Source: Acetobacteraceae bacterium
GTDB taxonomy: Bacteria > Pseudomonadota > Alphaproteobacteria > Acetobacterales > Acetobacteraceae
Assembly: GCA_003164135.1 (NCBI GenBank)
Contig: PLSD01000097.1
Coordinates: 310 to 53,632 of the forward strand
Direction: 5' to 3'
Length of the DNA: 53,323 nt
Position numbers and translations under genes: made by a program. Positions 1 through 8,933 of the stretch are shown piece by piece. Under the pieces are notes generated by a model. That model was not told where the DNA came from. It ran no database searches and saw nothing but the letters and a program-made list of their open reading frames with translations. The stretch's first letter is position 1; every line of letters begins with the position of its first letter.

Positions 1-1
1 T

Positions 2-241
2 ATGATGACGCGCGAATTCGATGCTTTAACTGACGCTGGCGTGCGCACGAGTTTCCTGCGCCGGCTTTCCTGCATGAGCGTTCTGCGTGAACGCGGGGTC
101 GGCTTCTACGAGGCAGCGGCGGGAAGGACAGACAAGGCGGGTCTGAAATCAAGCCCAACACTGGCGTTCATGGTAAAAACGTGGCTTGCGGCGTTCGAGA
201 GGGACCTTGACGAGGGCAAAGTCGCGGATTGGCTTCCATGA
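2..241 (+). CDS. Short hypothetical protein, possibly 5' truncated
   Basis: The frame is open from the left edge and ends in a TGA that overlaps the next ATG as ATGA, so it is translationally coupled to the following gene. The 79-residue product has no motif I recognise. Because it begins at base 2, the true start may lie outside the window, or across the junction if the molecule is circular. The coupled string of small genes that follows suggests the end of an operon, perhaps transfer-related, but nothing in this piece proves that. Confidence 0.45.
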   Translation: MMTREFDALTDAGVRTSFLRRLSCMSVLRERGVGFYEAAAGRTDKAGLKSSPTLAFMVKTWLAAFERDLDEGKVADWLP

Positions 242-861
242 GTTCCGCGATCGAGCAGCTCCGGGGGGCTGTCGATCGTTTGCGCCAAGCCGGCCGCGCC
301 GAGGGGATCGAGGTTGATGGTCCCCTCGGCCAATGGCTAGAGGCGCAGACCCAAGCCTTGCTTGGCCTGGGGGATATTCTGCGAGGCCAGGACGATCGTG
401 TGGGCGAGGTATTGGGCCGCATTGAGTCTTCGGCCGGGCTGGAGCTGCGCAATCTCCAGGAGGCGATCGAGGGTGCCAACCATGTCGTGAGGCAAGGCGA
501 TTTTGCCTTGCGGCAGGCCCGTCAGATGCAGGCGGGTGTGGTGGTTGAGCGCGAGCACATGGTCCAGAAGATGGTGGACGAGACGCTGCCGATGTTCGCG
601 CAGAAGCTGAACGGGGCTTTGGTGATCCGCGAGGAGGCATGGAACGCCAAGGTGCGCGATCGGCGGTATGCGATTGCGGCGGCGATTTCCGTGGCGCTGA
701 TGCTGGTCGGCTATTGCCTAAGCTGGTGGCAGGATAGCGGCCAGGTGGCGGCGTTCAATCGCTGCCTGGCGCATCCGGTGCAATTTGAGGGTCAGTTATA
801 TTGCCCGGCCGCCGGCTTGTTGAGCGCGCCGACGGTGGCGGGCGGTCAAGGTGGAAGCTGA
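238..861 (+). CDS. Coiled-coil protein with one C-terminal membrane segment, unknown function
   Basis: The ATG at 238 overlaps the upstream stop (ATGA), so I prefer it to the in-frame TTG nine bases earlier. Residues about 1-145 are Ala/Glu/Gln/Arg-rich and look helical or coiled-coil. One hydrophobic segment follows (IAAAISVALMLVGYCLSWW, about residues 146-165), then a roughly 40-residue tail with two cysteines. This architecture suits a membrane-anchored plasmid accessory or transfer protein; I do not recognise a family. It is clustered with two further small membrane-anchored products downstream. Confidence 0.6.
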   Translation: MSSAIEQLRGAVDRLRQAGRAEGIEVDGPLGQWLEAQTQALLGLGDILRGQDDRVGEVLGRIESSAGLELRNLQEAIEGANHVVRQGDFALRQARQMQAGVVVEREHMVQKMVDETLPMFAQKLNGALVIREEAWNAKVRDRRYAIAAAISVALMLVGYCLSWWQDSGQVAAFNRCLAHPVQFEGQLYCPAAGLLSAPTVAGGQGGS

Positions 862-878
862 TAATTCTGGAGCATGAG

Positions 879-1058
879 ATGAAACAGGTCGTGGCGTTGT
901 TGCGGCGGGTTCCGCCGTTCGTATTCTTTATATTGAGTACGCTCCTGTTTTTGGTGGGCGCGATGAGTTTCAATCATGCGGGCGGCAAGACGATGGCGGA
1001 GGTCGGCGTTTTGGGCGCGGTTGGGGCGGTGGCGGCGATTGTCGCTTTCCGGGCGTGA
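879..1058 (+). CDS. Small membrane protein, two predicted transmembrane helices
   Basis: This 59-residue product starts at the ATG at 879, 17 bases after the previous stop; longer in-frame starts would run into the preceding gene. It consists almost entirely of two hydrophobic stretches (VPPFVFFILSTLLFLVGAM and VGVLGAVGAVAAIVAF) joined by a short polar loop. Its TGA overlaps the GTG of the next gene as GTGA, so the two are probably co-translated. No family is recognised. Confidence 0.55.
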   Translation: MKQVVALLRRVPPFVFFILSTLLFLVGAMSFNHAGGKTMAEVGVLGAVGAVAAIVAFRA

Positions 1059-1558
1059 CGGCCATGCCTGGGATGAATTTCATCATTCTCCTGGTACTCA
1101 TTGCCGTCGTCGCGCTCTTTGCGGCGGCCTTCGGCAAGCGCGGCAAGGCGGGCTATTCGTTCACCGGCTGCCCTCTGATGAGCGAAAGCGAAATCCGCTT
1201 CTACCGCGTGCTCCAGATGGCCGTGCCGAATGAATTGGTTTTCCCGCAGGTGGGTATGGCGGCGCTGGTGCGGCCACGTTACGCGGGCGCGGATTCCAGG
1301 TTTGTGCCGGCGTTCCGCACGATATCGCAGAGGCGGATCGACTTTGTGGTGTGCAACCGGGATAGCATGGAGGTGCGTTGTTTGGTGGAGTTGGACGATA
1401 GCAGCCATGACGCGCGGCGCGACCAGGCAAGGGACACGATAACCGCGCAGGCGGGCTATCGGACAGTACGCGTGCGGGCGGGGCGTCGGTACGACATTGA
1501 TGGTCTACGCCGCCGGGTTTTGGACATTTCGGGAGGGCAGGACCGGCTATCGGGCTGA
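1055..1558 (+). CDS. DUF2726-like protein with N-terminal membrane anchor
   Basis: The GTG start overlaps the upstream stop. Residues about 5-22 form one hydrophobic anchor. The remainder contains the pattern of DUF2726 proteins: SESEIRFYRVLQ, then RRIDFVVCNRDS and VRCLVELDDSSHD, resembling the compact restriction-endonuclease-like fold (an acidic residue, then E-L-D-D-S-S-H). DUF2726 proteins are predicted nucleases or nucleic-acid-binding proteins; activity here is inference. It is the last gene of the left operon; about 255 bp without a gene follow. Confidence 0.7.
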   Translation: MTAMPGMNFIILLVLIAVVALFAAAFGKRGKAGYSFTGCPLMSESEIRFYRVLQMAVPNELVFPQVGMAALVRPRYAGADSRFVPAFRTISQRRIDFVVCNRDSMEVRCLVELDDSSHDARRDQARDTITAQAGYRTVRVRAGRRYDIDGLRRRVLDISGGQDRLSG

Positions 1559-1708
1559 TCGCCCGGAACGCGCCGGAGGCTTTGGTGGTGTTGGGGGGCG
1601 GCCCCTAATCGGCAGAGATCCGTTTTCGGGGCTCTGTGAAGTGCAGCGGAACAGCACCCGACGTGGCCGATTTAGGCAAGGCGACGCCCTTATCCTCGGG
1701 TTTGAAAA

Positions 1709-1722
1709 ATGACGAGCGTCAT
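1709..1722. promoter_or_regulatory. 14-bp perfect palindrome upstream of the H+-ATPase gene
   Basis: ATGACGAGCGTCAT is perfectly self-complementary and lies about 100 bp upstream of the ATPase start, in the only non-coding stretch here. It could be an operator; no regulator is identified. Confidence 0.25.
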
Positions 1723-1814
1723 GCGCGAGGAATTACCGGACGCATCTGTAGAGCAGACCACGGCGACATTTTGGCATCTGTTCGTGGGGGAGTAAAAGAT
1801 CAGCTATCAATCTG

Positions 1815-4124
1815 ATGGATACCGGGATGAGCGAAAATGCCGATCAGGGCTTAAGCACGGCTGAAGCTGCAAAGCTGTTGCAGCAGTTCGGCGCCAATGC
1901 CGTAGCCGACACCTCGGAGAGCTGGCTGCACGCCCTGGCGGCGAAGCTTTGGGCGCCATTGCCCTGGATGCTGGAAGCCACAATTCTGCTGGAGTTGTTT
2001 CTCGGCCACGGGCCACAGGCCTTGATCATTTCAGTGCTGCTGATCTTCAACGCCGTGCTGGGCATGACCCAGGAGGCCCGCGCCCAGGATGCGGTCGCCG
2101 CGCTGAGGCAGACCCTTGCCGTCATGGCCTCGGTCCAACGCGATGGCCAGTGGTCGCGCATCGATGCCGCCGGGCTGGTCCCCGGCGATCTGGTGAAACT
2201 CGCATTCGGCGCGGTGGTGCCCGCTGACGTCAAACTCGCCGCCGGCAGCGTGCTGGCTGACCAATCGATGTTGACCGGGGAATCCCTGCCGGTTGAGCGC
2301 AAGCCGGGCGATTTGGCCTATGCCGGCGCGATGATCCGCCAGGGCGAGGCAACCGGCATTGTCGTGGCGACCGGCGCGCGCACCTATTTCGGCAAAACCG
2401 CCTCGCTGGTGCAGGAGGCGCACGGCGTCAGCGGCGAGCAACGCGCGGTACTGGCGGTGGTGCGCGATCTGGCCCTGGTCAACGGCGCCGTGGTGCTGGC
2501 GATGCTCGCCTATGCCCATGCGATCGGCCGGACATTCGATGAGACCGTGCCCCTGCTGCTAACCGCGCTGCTGGCCTCGATCCCGGTCGCGCTGCCTTCG
2601 ACTTTTACGCTTGCCGCCGCCCTGTCGGCCCGGCGGCTGGTGCGCGGCGCCGTGCTGCCGACCAGGCTCGCCGCCATCAACGAGGCGGCGACAATGAGCC
2701 TGCTTTGCACCGACAAAACCGGCACGCTGACGCAGAATGCGCTGTCGATCCAAGGCATCGCGGGTTTTGGCGGCGCCGACGAGAATGCCGTGCTGGCCGC
2801 CGCCGCCGCAGCATCGTCGGAGGGTGGTGATCCGGTCGATCAGGTGATTATTGACGCCGCGCGGGCACGGGGCGTGGCCGTGCCCGCCGCCGCGAGTTTT
2901 GAGCCTTTTGATCCGGCCCGCAAATACGCCGAAGCACGGCTTGCCGATGGTGCTCTACTCCGCAAGGGTGCGCTCGGGGCGCTGGTCTCAGGCGCTCTGC
3001 CCGCTGACCAGGAGACAGCCCGCCAACATCTCACCGCGGCAGGCTGCCGTGTGCTCGCCGTCACCCGCACCACGGGCGACACCACTGTGCTGCTCGGATT
3101 GCTTGGCCTTGCCGATCCGCCCCGCGAGGACGCGGCAAACCTGATCACCGCTTTGCATGATCTGGGCGTGCGCGTGGTCATGGTCACGGGCGATGCGCCG
3201 GAGACCGCCGCGGTGATTGCCAAAGCCGTCGGTATCACTGGCGATGTCTGTGATTCGGCGGCGTTGAAAAAACTGGATGCGCCAGGCGATTACGGCGTGT
3301 TCGCCGGGGTGTTTCCAGAGCAAAAATTCCATCTCGTAAAACTGTTCCAGCGCGACGGCCATGTCGTCGGCATGTGTGGCGATGGCACAAATGACGCTCC
3401 GGCGCTGCGTCAGGCGCAAATGGGAATTGCCGTCGCGACGGCGACCGACGTCGCCAAGGCGGCGGCGGGGCTGGTGCTGACCTCGCCGGGGCTGGCCGGC
3501 ATCCTGGATGCGATCCGCGAGGGGCGCGCGGCCTTCCAGCGCATCCGCACCTACACACTCTCGATGGTGGTCCGCAAAATCGCCTTTGTGCTCTATCTCG
3601 CGCTCGGCCTGGTCATCACCGGGCATGCGGTTTTAACCCCACTGCTGATGGTTCTGCTGCTAATCGTTAATGACTTCCTGACCATGGCGATTACCACGGA
3701 TCGCGCCTTGCCCTCCTCCCATCCACGGCATTGGCGGATCGGCCGGATCATCGGCGAGGGTGGAATTTACGGGTTGGCAACGCTCGGTTACGCCACGTTG
3801 ATGCTGCAAGCCGGACGTGACATCTGGCATTTGCCCCTGGCGCAGCTCCGCACGCTTTCGTTTCTGACCCTCATGCTGGCAATCCAGGCGAGCGTCTATG
3901 TCATCCGTGAGGAGCGCTGGGTCTGGTCGTCCGCGCCGAGCCTTTGGCTGGCGGGCGCGACAGCCGCGATGGTTGCCTTCAGCCTTTTGGTTGCCGGTTT
4001 TGGCGTGCTGATGGCACCGCTTGGTTGGAGCATTCTGGGCGCGATCATCGGCAGCGCTTTGCTTTTCACTCTGCTGCTTGATCTTTTGAAACATATCGTT
4101 GCCCAGGTTGAGCGCCATATCTAA
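1815..4124 (+). CDS. Proton-translocating P-type ATPase (P3A, plasma-membrane H+-ATPase type)
   Basis: A full-length 769-residue P-type ATPase that would pump protons out of the cytoplasm using ATP. Visible motifs are the actuator TGES (residues 154-157), the phosphorylation site CTDKTGTLT with D300, MVTGDA, and the hinge GDGTNDAPAL. The M6 segment reads IVNDFLTMAITTDR with N619-D620; an Asp at this place is the proton-coordinating residue of fungal and plant H+-ATPases, which separates it from Ca2+, Mg2+ or heavy-metal pumps. An Arg/Asp-rich regulatory tail is absent, as usual for prokaryotic members. ATG at 1815 is used; a second ATG four codons later is possible, and GGGGGAG lies about 22 bases upstream. 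It stands alone. In an acidophile it would help keep the cytoplasm near neutral (inference). Confidence 0.92.
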   Translation: MDTGMSENADQGLSTAEAAKLLQQFGANAVADTSESWLHALAAKLWAPLPWMLEATILLELFLGHGPQALIISVLLIFNAVLGMTQEARAQDAVAALRQTLAVMASVQRDGQWSRIDAAGLVPGDLVKLAFGAVVPADVKLAAGSVLADQSMLTGESLPVERKPGDLAYAGAMIRQGEATGIVVATGARTYFGKTASLVQEAHGVSGEQRAVLAVVRDLALVNGAVVLAMLAYAHAIGRTFDETVPLLLTALLASIPVALPSTFTLAAALSARRLVRGAVLPTRLAAINEAATMSLLCTDKTGTLTQNALSIQGIAGFGGADENAVLAAAAAASSEGGDPVDQVIIDAARARGVAVPAAASFEPFDPARKYAEARLADGALLRKGALGALVSGALPADQETARQHLTAAGCRVLAVTRTTGDTTVLLGLLGLADPPREDAANLITALHDLGVRVVMVTGDAPETAAVIAKAVGITGDVCDSAALKKLDAPGDYGVFAGVFPEQKFHLVKLFQRDGHVVGMCGDGTNDAPALRQAQMGIAVATATDVAKAAAGLVLTSPGLAGILDAIREGRAAFQRIRTYTLSMVVRKIAFVLYLALGLVITGHAVLTPLLMVLLLIVNDFLTMAITTDRALPSSHPRHWRIGRIIGEGGIYGLATLGYATLMLQAGRDIWHLPLAQLRTLSFLTLMLAIQASVYVIREERWVWSSAPSLWLAGATAAMVAFSLLVAGFGVLMAPLGWSILGAIIGSALLFTLLLDLLKHIVAQVERHI

Positions 4125-4478
4125 TAGGCACACTCCGACCCAACTTAGCCACTAAGCGACCTGCGCGGCGACCCCAGAAGCGGTCGTTCAGCGCCGGACG
4201 GTTCCAGCAGGCTTGTGCCTATCCCTGCCGTCGCTTGGTCAGTCAAGCATTCCGGGAAGCCGAAGCTCGTGATGAGTGCCGCAAAGCAAGGGCACGTGCG
4301 GGGTGCTGTCATGGGCCGGTTCTTTACGGCGGAAAGCTGCGGCAGCTTGGATGGAGGATGAATTTCCGAAACTTACCATTAAAGTGATCAAAATTCAGAT
4401 ACAATGATGGTTTTGCAGTTCGACCAGTGATAGGATCATTCAGAGAGATAGCCTCAAAGTGATGGGTTTTCAGTTTCG
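4125..4478. other. Non-coding gap between H+-ATPase and Fic gene
   Basis: No convincing ORF or terminator seen. The last 100 bp are AT-richer than the surroundings and carry two related stretches (AAAGTGATcaaaattCAG and AAAGTGATgggtttTCAG, about 60 bp apart) just before the fic start. They may hold the fic promoter or operator. Confidence 0.3.
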
Positions 4479-6068
4479 ATGAATGAAATTCTGGAACAGG
4501 ACGAGATAACGGCTGCGCCAGAGGTGCCATTACATCTGCCAATGCGGGTGATGTCCGTGATGGGACAAATGGTACCGGATGGGGCTCGCCCTATTGGATA
4601 TACAGCCTTGGCAGCCGCCTACGGATTGGATGTACCCGCTCCAGATATCCTGTTCGCGATCAGCGATCGTCATACTCTGCGCACCGAGGGGCGTTGGTCA
4701 ATTCTCACGCCGCGCTATCAACTACCGGACACACTTGTTTCCCACCTTGCTTTTGCGTTGCGTCATGAAGCCGTGGATCTGGGCCTGCTGGCCGCTTTGT
4801 TCCGTCGCCCAGAAGCTGCGGTCGCTATCAGGTCGTGGGTGCGTCGACAGCCGACGGGCCGACACCCCCGTCGTGCTTGGTTCTTTTACGAATGGCTGAC
4901 GGGAGAGCATCTAGATCTGCCATCTGCGCCGAAGGTCTCTGCGGCCGATGCCCTTGACCCTGAACGTCAATTTGTCATCTCCGGGCAGGTCGTGCCACGT
5001 TACCGTGTGCGAGATAATCTGCCTGGCACGAGGCTGTTTTGTCCGTTGGTTCGCCTGTCCCCTGACCTGATCGCAACTTTGGCGAGCGATCTCGCTGAGG
5101 AAGCGCGGGTTATTGTCCGACGCACCGCGCCTGATCTGATGGCCCGTGCGGCGGCATTTCTGCTGCTGAAGGACAGCAAAGCATCCTACATCATAGAAGG
5201 TGAGCGCCCCCCGCAAGACCGCATCCAACGCTGGGGGCAGGCTCTCGGCGAGGCAGGTCAAACCGCCCTCAACGAAGAGGTGCTGTTGCGTCTACAACGC
5301 TTGGTGATCGGCCGTGACACACGCTTTCTACACTTGGGGTGGCGAACCCAAGGCGGCTTTGTAGGCACGCGCGACCGTGAGACCAATGCGCCGCTGCCCG
5401 ACCATGTGAGTGCCAAGCCCAATGACCTCGCCGCGCTGATTCAGGGCTTGCTGGCCTTTGCCGAAAGAAGCGAGGTTGGCGGTCTCGACCCTATCGTATC
5501 GGCGGCTTGCCTCGCTTTTGGCTTTGTTTTCGTCCATCCGTTTGAGGACGGAAACGGCCGTGTGCATCGCTGGTTGTTACACCACGTTCTCGCGCGGCGC
5601 GGGTTCAACCCGGTGGGCGTCAACTTCCCGGTTTCTGCGGTCTTTCTCGAACGGATCGATGCATACCGTGCCACGCTGGAGCATTTTTCCCGCCCCCGCC
5701 TGCTGCTGACGCAATGGGAGACCACGCCGGAACTCAACGTGCATGTTCTAAATGACACGCGCGATCTGTTCCGGTTTTTCGATGCCACGAACGAGGCGGA
5801 GTTCCTGAGCGCCTGCGTCCTTGAAACCGTGCGTAACACCCTGCCGCGCGAGGTCGAATATCTCCGCGACTACGATATGGCGAAGCGACGCATCCAGGCA
5901 TTTCTGGAGATGCCCGAGCCACAATTTGATTTGATGCTAGGCTTCCTCCGCCAGAACGGGGGATGTTTCTCAAAGCGCGCCCGCGAGAAGGAGTTCACCG
6001 CACTAACTAATGAAGAGGTGTCGGCCATTGAGGGCATCTACGCCGATCTTCTTCTCCGTCACGGCTAA
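4479..6068 (+). CDS. Fic-domain protein, class II (N-terminal self-inhibitory helix)
   Basis: A 529-residue protein with the complete Fic active site H353-PFEDGNGR. Fic enzymes transfer AMP (or another nucleotide part) onto target hydroxyls; the His is the catalytic base. Upstream at S236-YII-E240-G241 is the (S/T)xxxE(G/N) inhibitory motif, within the same chain, so this is a class II Fic protein that holds its own glutamate in the ATP site. The N-terminal 200 residues resemble the extension of large Fic proteins and the C-terminal 130 residues may be a winged-helix region. The ATG lies in an AT-rich leader. It is monocistronic, and unrelated in architecture to the second Fic gene at 9.7 kb. 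Target unknown. Confidence 0.9.
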   Translation: MNEILEQDEITAAPEVPLHLPMRVMSVMGQMVPDGARPIGYTALAAAYGLDVPAPDILFAISDRHTLRTEGRWSILTPRYQLPDTLVSHLAFALRHEAVDLGLLAALFRRPEAAVAIRSWVRRQPTGRHPRRAWFFYEWLTGEHLDLPSAPKVSAADALDPERQFVISGQVVPRYRVRDNLPGTRLFCPLVRLSPDLIATLASDLAEEARVIVRRTAPDLMARAAAFLLLKDSKASYIIEGERPPQDRIQRWGQALGEAGQTALNEEVLLRLQRLVIGRDTRFLHLGWRTQGGFVGTRDRETNAPLPDHVSAKPNDLAALIQGLLAFAERSEVGGLDPIVSAACLAFGFVFVHPFEDGNGRVHRWLLHHVLARRGFNPVGVNFPVSAVFLERIDAYRATLEHFSRPRLLLTQWETTPELNVHVLNDTRDLFRFFDATNEAEFLSACVLETVRNTLPREVEYLRDYDMAKRRIQAFLEMPEPQFDLMLGFLRQNGGCFSKRAREKEFTALTNEEVSAIEGIYADLLLRHG

Positions 6069-6429
6069 GTCTGTGTCGGTAAATAAATGCATCCAGAGCC
6101 ACCACCTACCGGCACCGGCGAATCACTGCATTCGGGATTGGCGCCACTATTCTCCGATGACTGGCTAGGGTCGACTTGGGAATGGCCGCTTTTCTGGGGT
6201 GCCCGCCAGGAAGCGGTCAGGCCGGTATCACCGACCCGGCCTTTAGCCGAATGTCCGGTATTCAAAATTCTGATCGAGAAGCAGACCGTCGCAAAGCCAC
6301 CCAGGGCAGAATTGCAAGCGGACCCACCACCGCACCGACAGTAGACCGGGGGCAGTCATCGCAGGCGGCACAGTGGCGCGACGGAAATCCAATGCGCCCT
6401 TGAAAATCTGCGGACCCAGCCGGCGGCTC
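6069..6429. other. Intergenic region between convergent fic and uma2 genes
   Basis: Plus-strand frames of 75-85 codons exist but have no recognisable motif, no ribosome binding site and lie between two convergent genes; I regard them as spurious. No strong terminator hairpin was identified. Confidence 0.3.
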
Positions 6430-7011
6430 TTAAACCTGGGCGTCTTCCTGATCAGGGAAGGTAATGTCTTCGTAGATATCCGTCACCGGGATCTCGATGC
6501 CGATTTCGGGCATGCGGAGGACGTCTTCAGCGGTCAAAACGGTGGTGCGCCAGATCTCATCAGCCTCACCACGCTCAAACACGGTGAGCCCTACGCTGGT
6601 GGATTCGAGGATGACGTAGCGGCGGATGCTGGACACGGCCGCGTATTCCCGCACCTTGACGATCCGGTCGATGCGGCCGGAGGTGGGGCTGAGAACCTCG
6701 AAGACCACCACGACCCCTGGAACCTTGTGAGCTCCGCCGTCGAATTTGGTGCAAGTTACCAGCGCATCAGGGTAGCGGACAGCGTCATTGACGGTTTCGA
6801 CGCCAGCGTCGGGACCAAGTGGTACGCACGTTCCGCCTCTCAGCCTTGTCTTCAGGCCGGTGAAAAGATTGCCAAAAATCCGGTTGTGGTTGAGGGTTCC
6901 GCCCGTCATGGCCACGGGCTGAAAGCCGTCGAATTCGTAGCGGATCTCCTGGCTTTGTGCCCAAGAAAAGAATTCGTCTTGGGTCCAGGACTTGCGGAGC
7001 GCGATGTTCAT
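6430..7011 (-). CDS. Uma2-family (DUF820) putative PD-(D/E)XK endonuclease
   Basis: A 193-residue protein with the Uma2/DUF820 layout: N-terminal WTQDEFFSWAQ, FDG, TGGTLNHNRI, the acidic motif RYPDALVTC (D82), VVFEVLSPTSGR (E105) and a conserved basic/Tyr segment (DRIVKVREYA). These families fold like restriction endonucleases; their biological role is mostly unknown and they are abundant in cyanobacteria and on mobile elements. The start is the first ATG after a structured leader (7081-7198). It is the last minus-strand gene of the 7-32 kb block and convergent with the large fic gene. Confidence 0.85.
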   Translation of the reverse strand: MNIALRKSWTQDEFFSWAQSQEIRYEFDGFQPVAMTGGTLNHNRIFGNLFTGLKTRLRGGTCVPLGPDAGVETVNDAVRYPDALVTCTKFDGGAHKVPGVVVVFEVLSPTSGRIDRIVKVREYAAVSSIRRYVILESTSVGLTVFERGEADEIWRTTVLTAEDVLRMPEIGIEIPVTDIYEDITFPDQEDAQV

Positions 7012-7080
7012 GGGTTGTTACTTAGCACGATTTGGCGTGAGTTTCTCCATTTTTTGACAGGTTGTTCACCGGTTCACTGG

Positions 7081-7198
7081 CATGAGAGGTTGCTGTGCCG
7101 GTCTGCGATCGGGGCGGAGCCGCAGGCTCTGCGCCAGAGCGGGCCTGCGCAGCTGACCCGAGCGTGCCCCTCTGTGGTGGCGCTGGCACCCGACAGAA
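7081..7198 (-). promoter_or_regulatory. Structured leader element I (upstream of uma2)
   Basis: On the minus strand this GC-rich stretch begins CGGGTGCCAGC and closes with GCAGACCGGCAC. GTGCC pairs with GGCAC over about 90 nt, with inner hairpins around CGCAGAGCCTGCGGCTCCG. Its ends are almost those of the element before ssb (GGGTGCCTGTCT ... CAGACCGGCACCC), which is why I place it in the same family. It sits about 70-190 nt upstream of the uma2 start. Confidence 0.5.
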
Positions 7199-7229
7199 AA
7201 AAGGGGCGAGGTCTTCGTGACCCCGCCCC
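7197..7229 (-). terminator. Rho-independent terminator after the 7238-7843 gene
   Basis: On the minus strand a stem GGGGCG-x-GGTC / GACC-x-CGCCCC with a five-base loop is followed by six T residues. It lies directly downstream of the orphan gene's stop and isolates it from uma2. Confidence 0.85.
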
Positions 7230-7237
7230 TGCTGCTT

Positions 7238-7843
7238 TCAACGGGCGTCGAAGGCGTCGACTTCCGCTTTGGCTGCCTGACGCGTCACGCCCTGGGCGGC
7301 GGGTTGGGCCGGCTGGTAAGGTTTCCAGTCGGAGCCGGTCACGGCGGCGAAGGCGTCGACCGCCCCCTGGGCTGCGGCGAGGAGCCCGTAGGCTTGCATC
7401 CCGGCCTTCGCGGCGAATTCGCGGGCGCGCTGGGCTTTGCTTTCGAGACCGTAGATCGGCTCCCGGTCTTCGTCGCGATCGTCATTCCCGAGCTTGCTGG
7501 TGAGGTTTTTCGCGTCCGAGACCTTGGCGCTGTAGAACTCCCCGGCGGCGCAGGCGGAGCCGACGAAAGAGCCGACGATGCGCTGCAGGTGGATTTCGAT
7601 GGCCCGTTCATCGATGGGGGCGAGGATCTTGGCGTGGGTGCCGATCATCTCCTCGGTGGTTTCACGGATTTCGTTGTAATCGACGGCGTCCAGCGCGAAA
7701 GTCCGTTCCAGATTGGCGGCGAGGTTTGCGTTCGGGCAGAGGAGCATGGCGCGTTCCAGCGTGTAGGCGGGTTTGGCCTGGGTGCGCGGCGCGGCTTTGG
7801 AAGCGGGGACGTTCGAAGTTTTGGTGTTGGGTTTCTGAGCCAT
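7238..7843 (-). CDS. Conserved plasmid orphan protein
   Basis: The ATG at 7843 gives 201 residues (MAQKPNTKTS...). A TTG seven codons upstream is in frame but lies inside the AGAAGG ribosome binding site. The N-terminal 30 residues are low-complexity and basic; the centre (ERAMLLCPNANLAANLERTFALDAVDYNEI) is predicted helical; the C-terminus is Ala/Gln/Pro-rich. No enzyme motif is visible. It is preceded by structured leader E and followed by a strong terminator, so it is probably a single-gene unit. Confidence 0.6.
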   Translation of the reverse strand: MAQKPNTKTSNVPASKAAPRTQAKPAYTLERAMLLCPNANLAANLERTFALDAVDYNEIRETTEEMIGTHAKILAPIDERAIEIHLQRIVGSFVGSACAAGEFYSAKVSDAKNLTSKLGNDDRDEDREPIYGLESKAQRAREFAAKAGMQAYGLLAAAQGAVDAFAAVTGSDWKPYQPAQPAAQGVTRQAAKAEVDAFDAR

Positions 7844-7904
7844 GATAAAAATGAACCTTCTCAATAATCCGAAGCTGTCGGCCCCATGCCGGCATCGTCT
7901 TCGG

Positions 7905-8112
7905 TGCGGTCGAAAAAAGACGCGGGCCGAGCGGCATCCTCCCTGGCGTGTGTGCTCGGCCGAAGCGAAGCCGGGTTGAGCGGAGCGCGGCCCTTCTTCT
8001 GGGCTGCGATCCGGGCAACTTGGCTTTGCGATGGCGTGGAACGGCAGGCGGACGGCGGAGCCGACCGGCTACCGGTCCACAGCGAGCAGACGCGCCACCG
8101 CAGGCGATTTGC
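7905..8112 (-). promoter_or_regulatory. Structured leader element E
   Basis: Minus-strand GC-rich region upstream of the orphan gene. It contains GGGCCGCGCTCCGCTC followed about 60 nt later by CGCTCGGCCC, so GGGCCG can pair with CGGCCC. The core CGCTCCGCTC matches the cores of leaders D and F. A further segment toward the 5' side carries CCGGTAGCCGGTCGGCTCCG. Probably the same leader family, though its boundaries are uncertain. Confidence 0.5.
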
Positions 8113-8933
8113 GTAAGCCAAATCGGGGATGGAGGCCGGGCGGAACGGGGCTTAGACCGCGCGAACCGAAGACGATCCCGGCGTGGAACAGGCTGCTGCA
8201 TTATTGCGACCGGGTTCATTTCTCATGGCGCAGAATCCGAAACAGGCTGAATGACCCTTCGACTCCTCCGCGCTCACCGCCATAAAACACAACTTGCACG
8301 CGGTGACGTGCCAGCATTGCCCGAACGCCTCTCGCTACATGGCAACAACGATGAGCTGGAGCCGAAAGATTATCGATCCGGGAAAGCTCGGAATGATCGC
8401 CAGCCACGCAATCGCGCCCGTCCCGAGAAGGGTCAGCGTAACACCTGCCGGTCTACCGGCGGTTAGTCGGATTCCGCCTTGCCGGGATTTCTGAGGCAAC
8501 AAGGTTGAAGGATAAAACCTACCGGATAGGCAATGATGATGCGCCGCAACCGGGAGAATAGAAAGGCTCGATGCTTGAACCCGGCATTCCGCACTGGACG
8601 CGCGAGGTGGGTGCAGATCCATCGTCTCCAGCGCAACAGGTGCGGTGAGATTCGTTGCGGCATCCGGCGAGTGGAAATACGAAAATCCGCTCGGCCGCAT
8701 CGAGGTGCGACTGAAGCACCCAGGCCAAAAGGGAAAGCCGGAGCAGCCGCAACGCAGCCAGGGGCGAGGTCTTCAGACCCCACCCTAGGATTGGGAGGTG
8801 ACAGGCGGGCGGCCGGATAAAGAAGCGACGTGAGAGCGCCACGAGAAACAAAATTTTCTATTTTCAACAGGGTATCGCTTGATGATTGGTCTTCGATTCT
8901 TCTATGCTTGACGCATCAACAGGAGGTCTTGCG
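8113..8933. other. Long intergenic region, possible decayed leader element H
   Basis: No confident gene. A minus-strand frame ending near 8335 would encode a hydrophobic tail (VTLTLLGTGAIAWLAII) but lacks a clear ribosome site and family. At 8761-8786 a hairpin GGGGCGAGGTC-ttca-GACCCCACCC closely copies the terminator stem at 7203, and minus-strand text around 8640-8790 resembles a degraded leader (GGGGTCTGAAGACCTCGCCCC, GCTGCTCCGGC). The region separates the minus block from the divergent gene at 8934. Confidence 0.3.

Noticed and set aside
6373..7503. A 376-codon plus-strand frame
   Set aside because: Runs antisense through uma2 and a structured leader; no ribosome site and low-complexity Arg-rich end.
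8463..8867. 134-codon minus frame near 8.6 kb
   Set aside because: No motif, no ribosome site, and overlaps hairpin sequence; kept only as a region note.
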